Part shown: in pieces, positions 1 through 9,230 of the stretch
Position numbering within the stretch: the stretch's first letter is position 1
Layout of the letters: every line of letters starts with the position of its first letter
NCBI GenBank assembly: GCA_017392525.1
Contig: JAFOVD010000007.1
Coordinates: 39,977-103,976, forward strand
Length of the DNA stretch: 64,000 nucleotides
Direction of reading: 5' to 3'
Source of the DNA: Lachnospiraceae bacterium
Lineage (GTDB): Bacteria; Bacillota; Clostridia; Lachnospirales; Lachnospiraceae
Translations under genes and position numbers: made by a program
The notes under the pieces: model-generated
What the model was told of the DNA's origin: nothing
Seen by the model: the letters and a program-made list of their open reading frames with translations, nothing else
Database searches by the model: none

Positions 1-980
1 GTCAGTGTTTCCACCGGCTGCTTGATCATCTTCTTCAAAACTACAAGCATAATGGAAACCACTACAATAACAGATATGATTGTAAATACAATCAGAATCA
101 TCACTATCTTATAGAGTGTAGCAAGTACTTCCGAAGTTTTCGCATAGATGATAACTTTCCAATTCGTACCATCAATACCATACGTACTCATAAAATACTT
201 TCCACCGGCCTGTACAGTTGTAACCTGACCATCCTTGTTGTTTAAAATGTCTGCAATCTTAGACAGGAAAACATCATCTGAATGATCTTTCAACTCTGTA
301 CCGCAAACACTGCTGTCCTCATAGGAAAGCACGAGGCCATCTTCTGTAACCATCATCGCCTTGCCTGATTCATAGAGTGTAATATCGTTTAACTGCTTCT
401 GTACAGATTTCATCATAAGGTCAGCAACAAGAACACCCTCTCGACCATCATTTAATACAACCTTTCTCTGAACAGTAACACATAAATCTCCAGTTGCCTT
501 GTCAAAATATGGTTTATCATAATAGTGATAATAATTATCCGTATAGGTAAGTCCCTCCTGGAACCAAGGCTTCTCTAAAACATTGATACCCGCCTCGACG
601 TTGGCATCTGCCGGGTAAATAAATGTTCCATCATTTAATGCCAGATATGCACCTGTCGGAATCATATCATAACGGCCAACCGTTCCAGCCAGATAAGTAC
701 GCATCTCAGCCTCATCCTGGAAATTAGTTTGCTCAACGGCATCTGCTGCACCATTCAAATAATAAAATGTCGCATTTAATTCACGATTAACAAGACCGGC
801 ATCTACAGAAACTTCATTACTGAAAGAACTATGGATTAAGTCTCGTACCATTCCATATCCAAAACCTACTACAATTAATTCAGCCGCAAGCATGCTAATC
901 ACCAGCATCAATGCTGAGATTATCGACAGCTTACGGCTAATTGATGTTACATTTTTACTTTTTACTTTAGTTGACTTCAT
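1..980 (-). CDS. Methyl-accepting chemotaxis protein, N-terminal part (cut by left edge)
   Basis: The leftward frame opens with ATG at 978-980 and stays open to base 1, giving about 326 residues of a longer protein. A first membrane segment lies at about residues 18-40, followed by an extracytoplasmic domain of about 230 residues with Cache-like features (for example WFQEGLTYTDNYYHYYDKPY), then a second membrane segment at about 292-318 that ends at the window edge. This layout is known from dCache chemoreceptors that sense small molecules outside the cell. The HAMP and signalling domains would lie beyond the window, so a sensor kinase or cyclase with the same sensor is possible. Confidence 0.75.
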   Translation of the reverse strand, partial: MKSTKVKSKNVTSISRKLSIISALMLVISMLAAELIVVGFGYGMVRDLIHSSFSNEVSVDAGLVNRELNATFYYLNGAADAVEQTNFQDEAEMRTYLAGTVGRYDMIPTGAYLALNDGTFIYPADANVEAGINVLEKPWFQEGLTYTDNYYHYYDKPYFDKATGDLCVTVQRKVVLNDGREGVLVADLMMKSVQKQLNDITLYESGKAMMVTEDGLVLSYEDSSVCGTELKDHSDDVFLSKIADILNNKDGQVTTVQAGGKYFMSTYGIDGTNWKVIIYAKTSEVLATLYKIVMILIVFTIISVIVVVSIMLVVLKKMIKQPVETL

Positions 981-1030
981 TCTAACTTCAAGTCCTCCTC
1001 ATTCTTCATAACTTAGTCCAACAGTACATT

Positions 1031-1058
1031 ATTCTAACACTCTTGAACTTTTATTCAA
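1031..1058 (-). promoter_or_regulatory. Putative sigma-A promoter for the chemoreceptor at the left edge
   Basis: On the minus strand TTGAAT, a 16-base spacer and TAGAAT lie about 50 bases upstream of the chemoreceptor start. The -35 box overlaps a 6-bp inverted repeat (CTTGAA/TTCAAG). Confidence 0.4.
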
Positions 1059-1105
1059 GTTAAATCGAATAAGATGAACAAATGTATATTTATGCAACAC
1101 TATTC

Positions 1106-1789
1106 TTAATCTCTTGCTTCAATAACCAGCAGTGAGCCCAGTTGTACACGAATCTTGGCAACCGTATCAACCAATTCATTACTGATTCCAAGCGATGTAA
1201 AACTTGGGAGATCGTAATCTTCCAATTCGTATTTTAATCCCTCCAGTGTGACCCCATATGCTGTTCCATTCACTGCAACAATGGAGATATACTGGCCAAA
1301 CTGCTTGTCTCGACGAATTACGGCACAGGCCGGATACTCATCGGCAGTCAGCATATATACTTTATTATGAGGATCAATCATCCAGATTTTACGATTATGT
1401 TCCGGTCCCTTTCCGAGAATCATCATATTGCCAAGTACGTGATCCAGTCGCGTTCCGGTACTACCGACAAAGTAGATATTTCCTGTGGACTCTTCAAATG
1501 CAATATTGAGTGCGGCCTCAGAATCTGTATCATCCTTTTCCGGATTCAGGTAGGTAATCTGCGTATTGAGACTCTCCATCTCCTGCTTCTTTGCCGGCTC
1601 AATGGAATCAAAATCACCTACAATATGGTCTGGGACAATTCCCAAATCCATACAGCATTCCACACCTTTATCTGCTGCAATAACATAGCAAATCTCACCG
1701 TGCTTCTCTGCATGAAGTTTTGCCTCTTCATACTGTTCCTTTACAAATTCTCTATCTGCGGTACCACCGCTTATAATAATTGCACTCAT
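1106..1789 (-). CDS. thiN: Thiamine pyrophosphokinase
   Basis: This 227-residue cytoplasmic enzyme should transfer pyrophosphate from ATP to thiamine, making TPP. Visible family features are SGGTADREF at the N-terminus, AADKGVECCMDLGIVPDHIVGDFDS with its acidic GDFDS loop, DDTDSEAAL, and GSTGTRLDHVLGN, which match the ThiN/Thi80 family, as does the length. AAGGA lies 6 bases before the ATG. It is the last gene of the leftward run that begins at priA, 30 bases after rpe; the same position next to rpe and rsgA is usual in Firmicutes. Its product TPP is the ligand of the riboswitch near 41224-41306. Confidence 0.95.
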   Translation of the reverse strand: MSAIIISGGTADREFVKEQYEEAKLHAEKHGEICYVIAADKGVECCMDLGIVPDHIVGDFDSIEPAKKQEMESLNTQITYLNPEKDDTDSEAALNIAFEESTGNIYFVGSTGTRLDHVLGNMMILGKGPEHNRKIWMIDPHNKVYMLTADEYPACAVIRRDKQFGQYISIVAVNGTAYGVTLEGLKYELEDYDLPSFTSLGISNELVDTVAKIRVQLGSLLVIEARD

Positions 1790-1819
1790 ATTCTGTCCTT
1801 ATCTTCTGTCTCTAGCCAC

Positions 1820-2470
1820 TTATGCCATATGCTCTAAAAAGTCCTCTACGTTCTGTGATGCATCACCATTAAATACAGCAGATCCTGCCACAATAATATT
1901 GGCACCTGCATCCAAAACATCATCGACATTATCCAGTGTGATGCCACCATCCACCTCGATATCTGTCTTCAGTCCCTTTCTCTCAATCATCGCCTTTAGT
2001 TCAGCGATTTTATCCAATGAATATGGGATAAACTTCTGACCACCAAATCCTGGATTTACTGTCATCAGAAGCACCATGTCGAGTTCTGGGAGAATATATT
2101 CAATTTCAGAAAGTGGAGTTGTCGGATTCAATGCAACTGCAGCGAGCACATTTTCCTCTTTTATCATGTGAACCACACGGTCCAGATGTCTGGTTGCCTC
2201 CGCATGTACCGTGATAATATCTGCACCTGCATCAGCAAATGCCTGAATATAATTCTCTGGATTTTCAATCATAAGATGAACATCCAAAATCTTATCTGTA
2301 TACTTACGAAGAGATTTTAAAACCGGAATACCAACCGAAATATTTGGAACAAAATGTCCATCCATCACATCAAAATGGATATACTCGGCTCCGGCTTCAT
2401 CAACTTCCTGCACTGCTGCACCCAGCTGACCAAAATCAGCGGATAAAATAGATGGTGATAAACAATTCAT
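1820..2470 (-). CDS. rpe: Ribulose-phosphate 3-epimerase
   Basis: The enzyme interconverts ribulose 5-phosphate and xylulose 5-phosphate in the pentose phosphate pathway. The protein is a full-length TIM barrel of 216 residues with the family signatures LSPSILSADFGQLG, HFDVMDGHFVPNISVG (metal-binding His/Asp), HLMIENP, MTVNPGFGGQKF and EVDGGI. An in-frame ATG 24 bases further upstream exists, but the start at 2470 follows a GAGGGCGAG ribosome site and gives the normal length. It lies between rsgA and thiN in the same leftward operon. Confidence 0.97.
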   Translation of the reverse strand: MNCLSPSILSADFGQLGAAVQEVDEAGAEYIHFDVMDGHFVPNISVGIPVLKSLRKYTDKILDVHLMIENPENYIQAFADAGADIITVHAEATRHLDRVVHMIKEENVLAAVALNPTTPLSEIEYILPELDMVLLMTVNPGFGGQKFIPYSLDKIAELKAMIERKGLKTDIEVDGGITLDNVDDVLDAGANIIVAGSAVFNGDASQNVEDFLEHMA

Positions 2471-2518
2471 AGTCTCGCCCTCTCGATTCATCAAAACGCA
2501 ATAACTCTCTTTCTAGTA

Positions 2519-3397
2519 CTAATATTTCTTTCTGTTTTTTACTTCCTCATATAGAAGGAGGTAATTGTCATATCGACTACGGCTGATTTTGCCGTCTTCC
2601 AATGCCCTCTTTACTTCGCAATCCGGTTCATGGATATGTGCACATCCCTGGAAACGACACATCGGGCTGTATTCACGAAACTCGCGAAATAGATCTGACA
2701 GATCTTCCTTTTCAATTTCCGGAATCAGCATCGAGCCAAATCCCGGAGTATCCATAAGATACGTTTCTTCGCCAAGTGCCAGGCACTGACTATGACGAGT
2801 TGTATTCTTACCACGCTGAATCTTCTCAGAGATAGATCCTGTCTCCATAACGGATGTTCCATGCATAAGATTTGTAAATGTCGACTTACCCACGCCGGAA
2901 GGTCCCGCTACGGTGGTCGTCTTACCCTTTAAAACATCCCAGAGTTCATCCTTTTCTTTTCCGGATTTCATGGATGTTGTAATTACCTGATATCCAGCGG
3001 ATTCATAGATAGATTTCAACTTATCTGTTTCTCCATCCGTATCAAGATCCACCTTGTTTATAACAATTACCGTTGGGACATCCTGATACTCCATCATCCC
3101 TAAGAATCGATCCAGCAGATTCAGATTTGGTTTTGGTTTGGTCACAGAGAAGATATACATCGCCTGATCCACATTGGAAACAGCCGGTCGAATCAATTCA
3201 TTCTTTCTAGTAAGAATCTTCTCTACATTACCAACTTTCTTTTCTTCGTCGATGACGGCCATATCAACGAAATCACCTACCAGCGGTTTTACTCCCGCTT
3301 TACGAAATGCCCCCTTGGCTTTGCACTCATAGAGTCCAAACTCCGGAACATCTACATAATAGAATCCTGCAATTCCCTTTAAGATACGGCCCCTCAT
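2519..3397 (-). CDS. rsgA: Ribosome small-subunit-dependent GTPase A
   Basis: RsgA is a late-stage 30S ribosome maturation GTPase. The 292-residue protein shows an N-terminal OB-fold, then the circularly permuted GTPase order: NKVDLD (G4) first, GPSGVGKSTFTN (P-loop) next and DTPGFGS (G3) last. A C-terminal zinc site CRFQGCAHIHEPDC completes the family layout. Two ATGs lie 6 bases apart; AGGA sits 7 bases before the second and only 1 base before the first, so the second (MRGRILKG) is chosen, which also matches the usual family start. It sits between prkC and rpe in the operon. Confidence 0.96.
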   Translation of the reverse strand: MRGRILKGIAGFYYVDVPEFGLYECKAKGAFRKAGVKPLVGDFVDMAVIDEEKKVGNVEKILTRKNELIRPAVSNVDQAMYIFSVTKPKPNLNLLDRFLGMMEYQDVPTVIVINKVDLDTDGETDKLKSIYESAGYQVITTSMKSGKEKDELWDVLKGKTTTVAGPSGVGKSTFTNLMHGTSVMETGSISEKIQRGKNTTRHSQCLALGEETYLMDTPGFGSMLIPEIEKEDLSDLFREFREYSPMCRFQGCAHIHEPDCEVKRALEDGKISRSRYDNYLLLYEEVKNRKKY

Positions 3398-3450
3398 GCG
3401 CATTTCCTCATAAACTATCCATTCCTATTTCATACTGTTTTCCTGACATA

Positions 3451-5415
3451 TTACTGCTCAGAAAAAGTTACATCCTTATCGTATAATACATCACCTGATG
3501 TAGAAACAATCTTCAAGTGACCTGTAGATGTTGTGATACTACTTACACTGATTGATGAAACACTGGTTACAGATCCGCTATAGAGATTAGAACCATTTCC
3601 ATCTGTCAGTGTAGCTGTTGCTGACTCACCATCTGCAAGTGTTACAAGACTAGAGATTGAAGCTGAATAAGTATAAGATTTAGCCTTGGCACCCTTTGAC
3701 ACCGTAATAGATATGGAACTTCCCTTGGTTACATAAGTTCCTGCTGATGTTCCCTGAGAGATAACCAGACCAGATTCAATCGTATCGCTGTAATCTGATG
3801 TTACTGTTGCAGAAAGCCCAAGAGCTGAAAGTGCAGCCTCAGCATCTGACTGTGATTTACCCTTAAGATCCGGTACCTGCACTGTCTCCTTACCCTGAGA
3901 TACTGTGATTGTAATAGTATCACCTTCCTGGCCTTCACCTGTTGGTGAGTAGCTGATAACTTTGCCGGAATCCACACTGTCACTGTACTCATATTCTGTG
4001 TTGTATTTAAATCCTGCAGACTTCAAAGTTGAAATCGCATTGGATTCTGTCATACCGGTTACATCCGGAATATCAATATCACCCTTGCCGGATGAAAATG
4101 TTACCTTGATTGTTGTATTAGCATCAACCTTTTTACCTGCATTAACAGACTGGTCCATAACAAGACCCTTTTCATATTCATCAGAAGATGCTGTACCGAT
4201 ATTCTTGTATCCCAGTCCTGCCTTCTCAAGTGCAGCCTTGGCTTCATCCTCTGTCATGCCAAGAAGGTTTGGTACTTCCACCTGCTCTGTTGTCTCAGTT
4301 GTTGTCTCGGTATCATCTTTACTGCTTGAACCAAACTTAAACAGACCGAAGAAACTTCCCACAATATAGATTACAATCGCAGCGATAATTACTGCTGCAA
4401 CGATGCCCATAATAGTGATAGCCTTCTCCATTTTAGGGTTGACCTTCTCATCCGTCTCGTCGTCTTCCTCATCTTCGTCATCCACATCTGCATCAATCGC
4501 ACTTGTTTCCTCACGAATCTGCTCCAATTCCGAATCAGTGATTACACGAGTCTTCTCAGCTTCATCGGTGTTAATCATTGTTACAAAATCTTCTTCCGGA
4601 TTAATCAGAGCTTTCTTCAAATCCGTCAATAGATCTGCCATTGATTCATATCGTTTATCCGGGCTCTTCATCGTAGCCTTCTTGATAATCATTTCCATGC
4701 TGATTGGAAGATCCGGTGCATATTCTGTAGGAGAAGTCATCTCTCCCTGAAGATGCTGAATTGCAACAGCTACTGCTGTTTCTCCATCAAATGGCACTCT
4801 TCCTGTTGCCATTTCATACATCACAATACCAAGAGAGTAGATATCAGACTGTGCAGTAACGTAACCATTTCTAGTCTGTTCCGGGCTTGAATAATGCACA
4901 GATCCCATCACGTCTGCATGAATTGTGTTTCCACTGGCCGCCTTAGCAATACCAAAGTCAGTAACTTTTACCTTGCCCTCTTTGGAAATAATAATGTTCT
5001 GTGGTTTGATATCACGGTGAATAATATTCTTCTTATGTGCCGCTTCAATACCACGTCCAACCTGAATTGCAATACTGATTACTTCTTTATAATTCAGTCT
5101 GCCCTTCTTCTCAATATATGTCTTAAGAGTGATACCTTCCACATATTCCATAACAATATAATAAAGGCCATCCTCTGAACCAACATCATAAATATTTACA
5201 ATATTAGGATGTTCTAAACCGGCAGCTGATTTGGCCTCTGTACGGAACTTGGAAACAAAACTTGTATCCTCTGCAAATTCCTCTTTCAGAACTTTTATTG
5301 CAACTTCTCTACTTAATACATGATCTTTGGCTTTATAAACATCTGACATTCCGCCTGCGCCAATTTTTTCTAATATCTCATATCTATCTGCTAAAAATGT
5401 TCCTGCATTTAACAT
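3451..5415 (-). CDS. prkC: PASTA-domain serine/threonine protein kinase
   Basis: The membrane kinase is thought to sense muropeptides or lipid II through PASTA domains and to phosphorylate cell-wall and translation proteins. The 654-residue protein has a Hanks kinase domain (about residues 10-270) with GAGGMSDVYKA, AIKVLK, HRDIKPQNI and DFGIAK, all intact. A strongly acidic juxtamembrane stretch (EDEEDDE) precedes one membrane segment near residues 330-355. Three PASTA repeats follow, starting VEVPNLLGMT, IDIPDVTGMT and VQVPDLKGKS, then a Ser/Thr-rich beta tail of about 75 residues. AGGAG lies 7 bases before this ATG. The cognate phosphatase is the gene just upstream, 16 bases away. Confidence 0.96.
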   Translation of the reverse strand: MLNAGTFLADRYEILEKIGAGGMSDVYKAKDHVLSREVAIKVLKEEFAEDTSFVSKFRTEAKSAAGLEHPNIVNIYDVGSEDGLYYIVMEYVEGITLKTYIEKKGRLNYKEVISIAIQVGRGIEAAHKKNIIHRDIKPQNIIISKEGKVKVTDFGIAKAASGNTIHADVMGSVHYSSPEQTRNGYVTAQSDIYSLGIVMYEMATGRVPFDGETAVAVAIQHLQGEMTSPTEYAPDLPISMEMIIKKATMKSPDKRYESMADLLTDLKKALINPEEDFVTMINTDEAEKTRVITDSELEQIREETSAIDADVDDEDEEDDETDEKVNPKMEKAITIMGIVAAVIIAAIVIYIVGSFFGLFKFGSSSKDDTETTTETTEQVEVPNLLGMTEDEAKAALEKAGLGYKNIGTASSDEYEKGLVMDQSVNAGKKVDANTTIKVTFSSGKGDIDIPDVTGMTESNAISTLKSAGFKYNTEYEYSDSVDSGKVISYSPTGEGQEGDTITITVSQGKETVQVPDLKGKSQSDAEAALSALGLSATVTSDYSDTIESGLVISQGTSAGTYVTKGSSISITVSKGAKAKSYTYSASISSLVTLADGESATATLTDGNGSNLYSGSVTSVSSISVSSITTSTGHLKIVSTSGDVLYDKDVTFSEQ

Positions 5416-5431
5416 CTTTTTTCTCCTTGCT

Positions 5432-6157
5432 TTACAACTCAATCAGAATAACGGTGATATTGTCTCGTCCACCATTCTCTTCTGCAATATTTACTAGTTT
5501 ACTTGCTTTTTCTTCCGGGGTTTCATCGGCCGTAAACAATACATCTGACATAGTCTCGTCAGATACCATATTGGTTAAACCGTCTGTGCAAAGCACAATC
5601 TGATCCCCTGTACGGATTTCTACATCGAAAAAGTCTGTTCGCACGGCTTTCTCCGCTCCAACAGCCCTTGTTATCATATTTTTTCTTGGATGTATCTGAG
5701 CTTCTGATTCCTGGAGATTACCTTCACGAACTAATTCCTGAACCAAAGAGTGATCTCTGGTAACCTGTCTTAGTTCCTGATTCGTAGCCACGTATAGTCG
5801 GCTGTCTCCAACATTAGCGATAAATAGATGTCCGTCCTGGAATGTTGCAGCCACAAGGGTGGTTCCCATTCCCTTCTTATTCGGATCTGCCAGTGCCTCC
5901 TGATAAACCTTATAATTGGCACTTGATATCGCCTGCTCCAATGCTGCGATTGGCTCTTGAATTGTCGAATTACGAATTGCTTCCACAACAGTTTGCACTG
6001 CGAAAGCGGAGGCAAATTCACCTGCGTTATGGCCGCCCATCCCGTCGGCCACTAGAAACAGATTGGAAAGTGGTCCGATCTTCTGATCTGTAGCAAATAC
6101 AAAATCCTGATTCTTGCTGCGCACACGTCCTGTCTCTGTTATTGAGTAAAATCTCAT
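5432..6157 (-). CDS. PP2C-type serine/threonine phosphatase
   Basis: This 241-residue cytoplasmic Mg/Mn-dependent phosphatase should reverse phosphorylation by the neighbouring PrkC kinase (PrpC or Stp in other Firmicutes). Metal-binding motifs are complete: RSKNQD, VADGMGGHNAGE, NVGDSRLY, LCTDGLTNM and GRDNITV. The ATG at 6157 follows AGGTGA by 8 bases; a GTG four codons upstream would overlap the end of rlmN and is less likely. Kinase and phosphatase are adjacent and co-directional, as is usual in this order. Confidence 0.95.
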   Translation of the reverse strand: MRFYSITETGRVRSKNQDFVFATDQKIGPLSNLFLVADGMGGHNAGEFASAFAVQTVVEAIRNSTIQEPIAALEQAISSANYKVYQEALADPNKKGMGTTLVAATFQDGHLFIANVGDSRLYVATNQELRQVTRDHSLVQELVREGNLQESEAQIHPRKNMITRAVGAEKAVRTDFFDVEIRTGDQIVLCTDGLTNMVSDETMSDVLFTADETPEEKASKLVNIAEENGGRDNITVILIEL

Positions 6158-6158
6158 G

Positions 6159-7193
6159 TTATAGTTCACCTTTCATGTGTCGCCTTCTAAGCTGTCCACA
6201 GGCCCCGTCAATATCGCGGCCCATTTCTCTCCTAATAGTAACATTTATGCCATATTTTTCAAGTTTCTCCTTGAAGGCTAACACCACCTTGTGGCTGGAT
6301 TCCACATAATTCCTCTCCTTAATCGGATTTACCGGGATTAAATTAATATGACATGGAAGTACCTTAATTAGGGAAGAAAGCTCCCTGGCATCTTCCTCTG
6401 AATCATTAACCCCTCCCACAAGGCTATATTCAAATGTTATACGACGTCCTGTCGTATCAAAATAGTATTTACAGGCATCTATCACTTCATGAATCTCATA
6501 CTTGTTGGCCACCGGCATAAGTTCCAATCTCTTCGCCTGATTCGGCGCATGAAGAGAGATTGCCAGCGTAATCTGAAGATGTTCTTCTGCCAACTGCCTG
6601 ATTCGAGGTACGATTCCACAAGTGCTGACTGTAAGATTTCTCTGGGACAGATTTGCACCGTTTTCATCTGTAAGAAGTCGAATAAACTTTACGATATTAT
6701 CGTAATTATCCATAGGTTCTCCTGTACCCATCACAACCACATGATTCACACGTTCATTGATATCTCTTTCGATTCTATAAATCTGATCCAACATCTCCGC
6801 CGGTGTCAAAGAACGAAGTAGGCCATCCAGTGTTGATGCACAGAAACGGCAGCCCATACGACACCCAACCTGGGAAGAAATACAGACCGAGTTACCAAAG
6901 GAATATCTCATAAGAACAGATTCCACCATATTGCCATCTTCCAGTTTAAAGAGGTATTTACGAGTTCCATCCTCTCTGGAAATCTGCAAATCTTCCTTCT
7001 CTAATATGGTAATCGTTCCCTGATCCATCATCTTCTGTTTCAGGCTCTTAGGAATATTTTGCATCTCATCATAAGAAGCCGCTTTATGAACATGAAGCCA
7101 TTCAAATACCTGTTTTGCACGAAACTTCTTCTCGCCCATGTCTTCCATACACGTTGTAAGTTCCGCTAGATTCATTGATTTAAAATCCAACAT
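6159..7193 (-). CDS. rlmN: 23S rRNA A2503-C2 / tRNA A37-C2 methyltransferase (radical SAM)
   Basis: RlmN adds a methyl group to C2 of A2503 in 23S rRNA and of A37 in tRNAs, affecting fidelity and some antibiotic binding. The radical-SAM cluster motif is visible as GCRMGCRFCAS. GTGEPMDNYDN, the ISLHAPN segment and the C-terminal catalytic Cys context (DIDGACGQLR) also match. The chosen ATG gives 344 residues, the family's usual size; an in-frame TTG at 7238 is possible but would add 15 atypical residues. The ribosome site is weak (GTGGTAA). It follows rsmB by about 50 bases. Confidence 0.95.
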   Translation of the reverse strand: MLDFKSMNLAELTTCMEDMGEKKFRAKQVFEWLHVHKAASYDEMQNIPKSLKQKMMDQGTITILEKEDLQISREDGTRKYLFKLEDGNMVESVLMRYSFGNSVCISSQVGCRMGCRFCASTLDGLLRSLTPAEMLDQIYRIERDINERVNHVVVMGTGEPMDNYDNIVKFIRLLTDENGANLSQRNLTVSTCGIVPRIRQLAEEHLQITLAISLHAPNQAKRLELMPVANKYEIHEVIDACKYYFDTTGRRITFEYSLVGGVNDSEEDARELSSLIKVLPCHINLIPVNPIKERNYVESSHKVVLAFKEKLEKYGINVTIRREMGRDIDGACGQLRRRHMKGEL

Positions 7194-7242
7194 ATAGTTA
7201 TTTACCACACTTTTTTGTTTATTCTGTGTACATTCCAAAAGT

Positions 7243-8514
7243 TTATCTACGCTTTAATACCGCGATAAAAAATCCGTCCATAGATTCTGCTCCCGGAAGC
7301 AACTGTTCTTCTGATTCCAAGGAAAATTCCGGATGATTTTCTAAAAACCATGCCACATTATCCTCATTTTCCATCTGACATATTGTACAGGTACTATAGA
7401 CCAGTGTTCCTCCCGGTTTTACATAACGATGTACCGTAGACAGAATCTCTCTCTGGAGATCTCTAAGAGATTCCTGATCCTCTTTTTTAATCCTGTACTT
7501 AATATCCGGTTTCTTACCGATGATACCAAGTCCTGAGCAAGGCAGATCTGCGATGACAATGTCCTCTTTCTCCACAAGTGACTCATCTAAGACTCTCGCA
7601 TCCCACACCATAGCTTCCATATTCTTCATATTAGAACGGGAAATATTCTCGCGGATTAAATCCACCTTCATCTCTGTAAGATCCCTGGAAATCACGTGAC
7701 CCGTTCCCTTTAAAAGTTCTGCTACATGGAGACTTTTTCCTCCCGGTGCTGCACAGACATCCAGCACTTCATCGTCCCTTTTCACACCGGAACGTTCCGC
7801 CACCATCATAGAACTTAGATCCTGAATATAGAATTCGCCATTCCTAAAGGACTTTAAGGAACTTAAATGATCATAACCTGAAATTCGAAATGCATAATCC
7901 AGAGATTCTACCGGTTTTACAACAACACCCTCATCTTCCAGATGCTTTTTCAATTCCTCCGGCGTAACCATTGCTGTATTCGTACGAATTGTAGTGTCAT
8001 GCGCCGTTAGAAATGCTTCCAGAATCTCTTTTGTCTTCTCTTCCTTGAATCGTCCGGTGAATTCCTCTACAATCCATTCCGGCATAGAATACTGCTGTGA
8101 GATAGTGAATTTTACAGCTTTCTCATTTCTACTGATGCTTCGCAAAACACCGTTGACAAATCCCTTGAGCTGAGGGACAGAACGCTTCTTCGTCAGATTA
8201 ACTGCCTCATTACATACAGCAGATGCCGGAACCGAATCCATATACTTCAGCTGATAAACGCTCATACGTAAGATGTTTCGAATCTCCGGTTTCATCTTCC
8301 GCACCTTTGTCTTGGAATAGGTATTTATAATCTTATCCATTTCCATACAGCGTTCTATCGTTCCTCTTGAAACTCTGGAAATAAAGCTTCGCTCCTGTTT
8401 TGTAAGATACTGGTGTTTCTCCAAAACCTGCGAAAGAACTATATGGGAATAGTTTTCATTTTCTAAAACTTCTAATAATATATCGAGAATAATATTTCTG
8501 AGATTTACCGTCAT
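7243..8514 (-). CDS. rsmB: 16S rRNA m5C967 methyltransferase
   Basis: RsmB methylates C967 of 16S rRNA. The 423-residue protein has an N-terminal NusB-like RNA-binding domain (about residues 1-130), then a Rossmann methyltransferase domain with the SAM loop DVCAAPGGKSLH. The two catalytic cysteines lie in DLPCSGLGIIGKKPD and STCTICQMEN. Its ATG overlaps the stop codon of the metallopeptidase upstream (ATGA), so the pair is probably translationally coupled. Confidence 0.95.
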   Translation of the reverse strand: MTVNLRNIILDILLEVLENENYSHIVLSQVLEKHQYLTKQERSFISRVSRGTIERCMEMDKIINTYSKTKVRKMKPEIRNILRMSVYQLKYMDSVPASAVCNEAVNLTKKRSVPQLKGFVNGVLRSISRNEKAVKFTISQQYSMPEWIVEEFTGRFKEEKTKEILEAFLTAHDTTIRTNTAMVTPEELKKHLEDEGVVVKPVESLDYAFRISGYDHLSSLKSFRNGEFYIQDLSSMMVAERSGVKRDDEVLDVCAAPGGKSLHVAELLKGTGHVISRDLTEMKVDLIRENISRSNMKNMEAMVWDARVLDESLVEKEDIVIADLPCSGLGIIGKKPDIKYRIKKEDQESLRDLQREILSTVHRYVKPGGTLVYSTCTICQMENEDNVAWFLENHPEFSLESEEQLLPGAESMDGFFIAVLKRR

Positions 8515-9221
8515 TCTCTACGTCTTCCTCCGGAAATCAAAATCAAACGCAGTAATTGAAGAATCATAGCTGCTGCAGATGCCACATAAGTCAATGCAGC
8601 CGCAGACAGAACCTTTCTTGTATCCTTCAATTCTGCCGGATTGAGCATCTCGCTGTCTCTTAAGAATACAAGCGCACGATGACTCGCATCAAACTCTACT
8701 GGGAGAGTAACCAACTGAAACAATACGGACAGGGAAAAAAGCAATATACCTAACATAATCAGGTAATATCCTGTGTTGCTGGTAATAAAAAATCCAAAAA
8801 TAATTAATGGCCAGCAGATTGCAGAGCCAAAATTTGCTGCCGGTACAAGAGCTGCTCTCATGCGAAGCGGTACGTATGCTTTCTGATGCTGAATTGCATG
8901 TCCACACTCGTGAGCTGCCACTCCAATTGCCGCAACACTTCTTGCATTATAGACCGGATCTGAAAGTGCCAGTGTCTTATTTCTTGGATCATAATGATCC
9001 GTTAGCTGTCCGGGAATATGTACAACCTGAACATCATAGATTCCATTTCTCTGAAGCATCTGTTCTGCTGCCTCTCGACCTGTCATACCCAAAGTGCTTC
9101 TATAGTTACTATATTTTTGAAATGTTGACTTTACCCTGGCAGATGCAAGCAGACAAATCACTGCACCAATTACTACCAGAATATATGTCGGGTCGTAAAA
9201 AAGTCCTAATCCGTAATACAT
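8511..9221 (-). CDS. Membrane zinc metallopeptidase, YugP type
   Basis: The 236-residue protein has a first membrane segment near residues 8-27, a zinc-protease motif (AAHECGHAIQHQ, residues about 113-124), then hydrophobic segments near 135-180 and 208-230. This matches the neutral zinc metallopeptidase family that includes B. subtilis YugP, whose substrate is not well established. It lies between fmt and rsmB, overlaps rsmB by 4 bases and follows fmt by 9 bases. The association with fmt and def is common in Clostridia, but a role in protein maturation would be inference only. Confidence 0.9.
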   Translation of the reverse strand: MYYGLGLFYDPTYILVVIGAVICLLASARVKSTFQKYSNYRSTLGMTGREAAEQMLQRNGIYDVQVVHIPGQLTDHYDPRNKTLALSDPVYNARSVAAIGVAAHECGHAIQHQKAYVPLRMRAALVPAANFGSAICWPLIIFGFFITSNTGYYLIMLGILLFSLSVLFQLVTLPVEFDASHRALVFLRDSEMLNPAELKDTRKVLSAAALTYVASAAAMILQLLRLILISGGRRRE

Positions 9222-9230
9222 ATGTACCTC

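Noticed and set aside
4403-4750. Ser-rich plus-strand ORF opposite the prkC linker
   Set aside because: Its poly-Ser run is the complement of the acidic Asp/Glu stretch of prkC, so it is a composition artefact.
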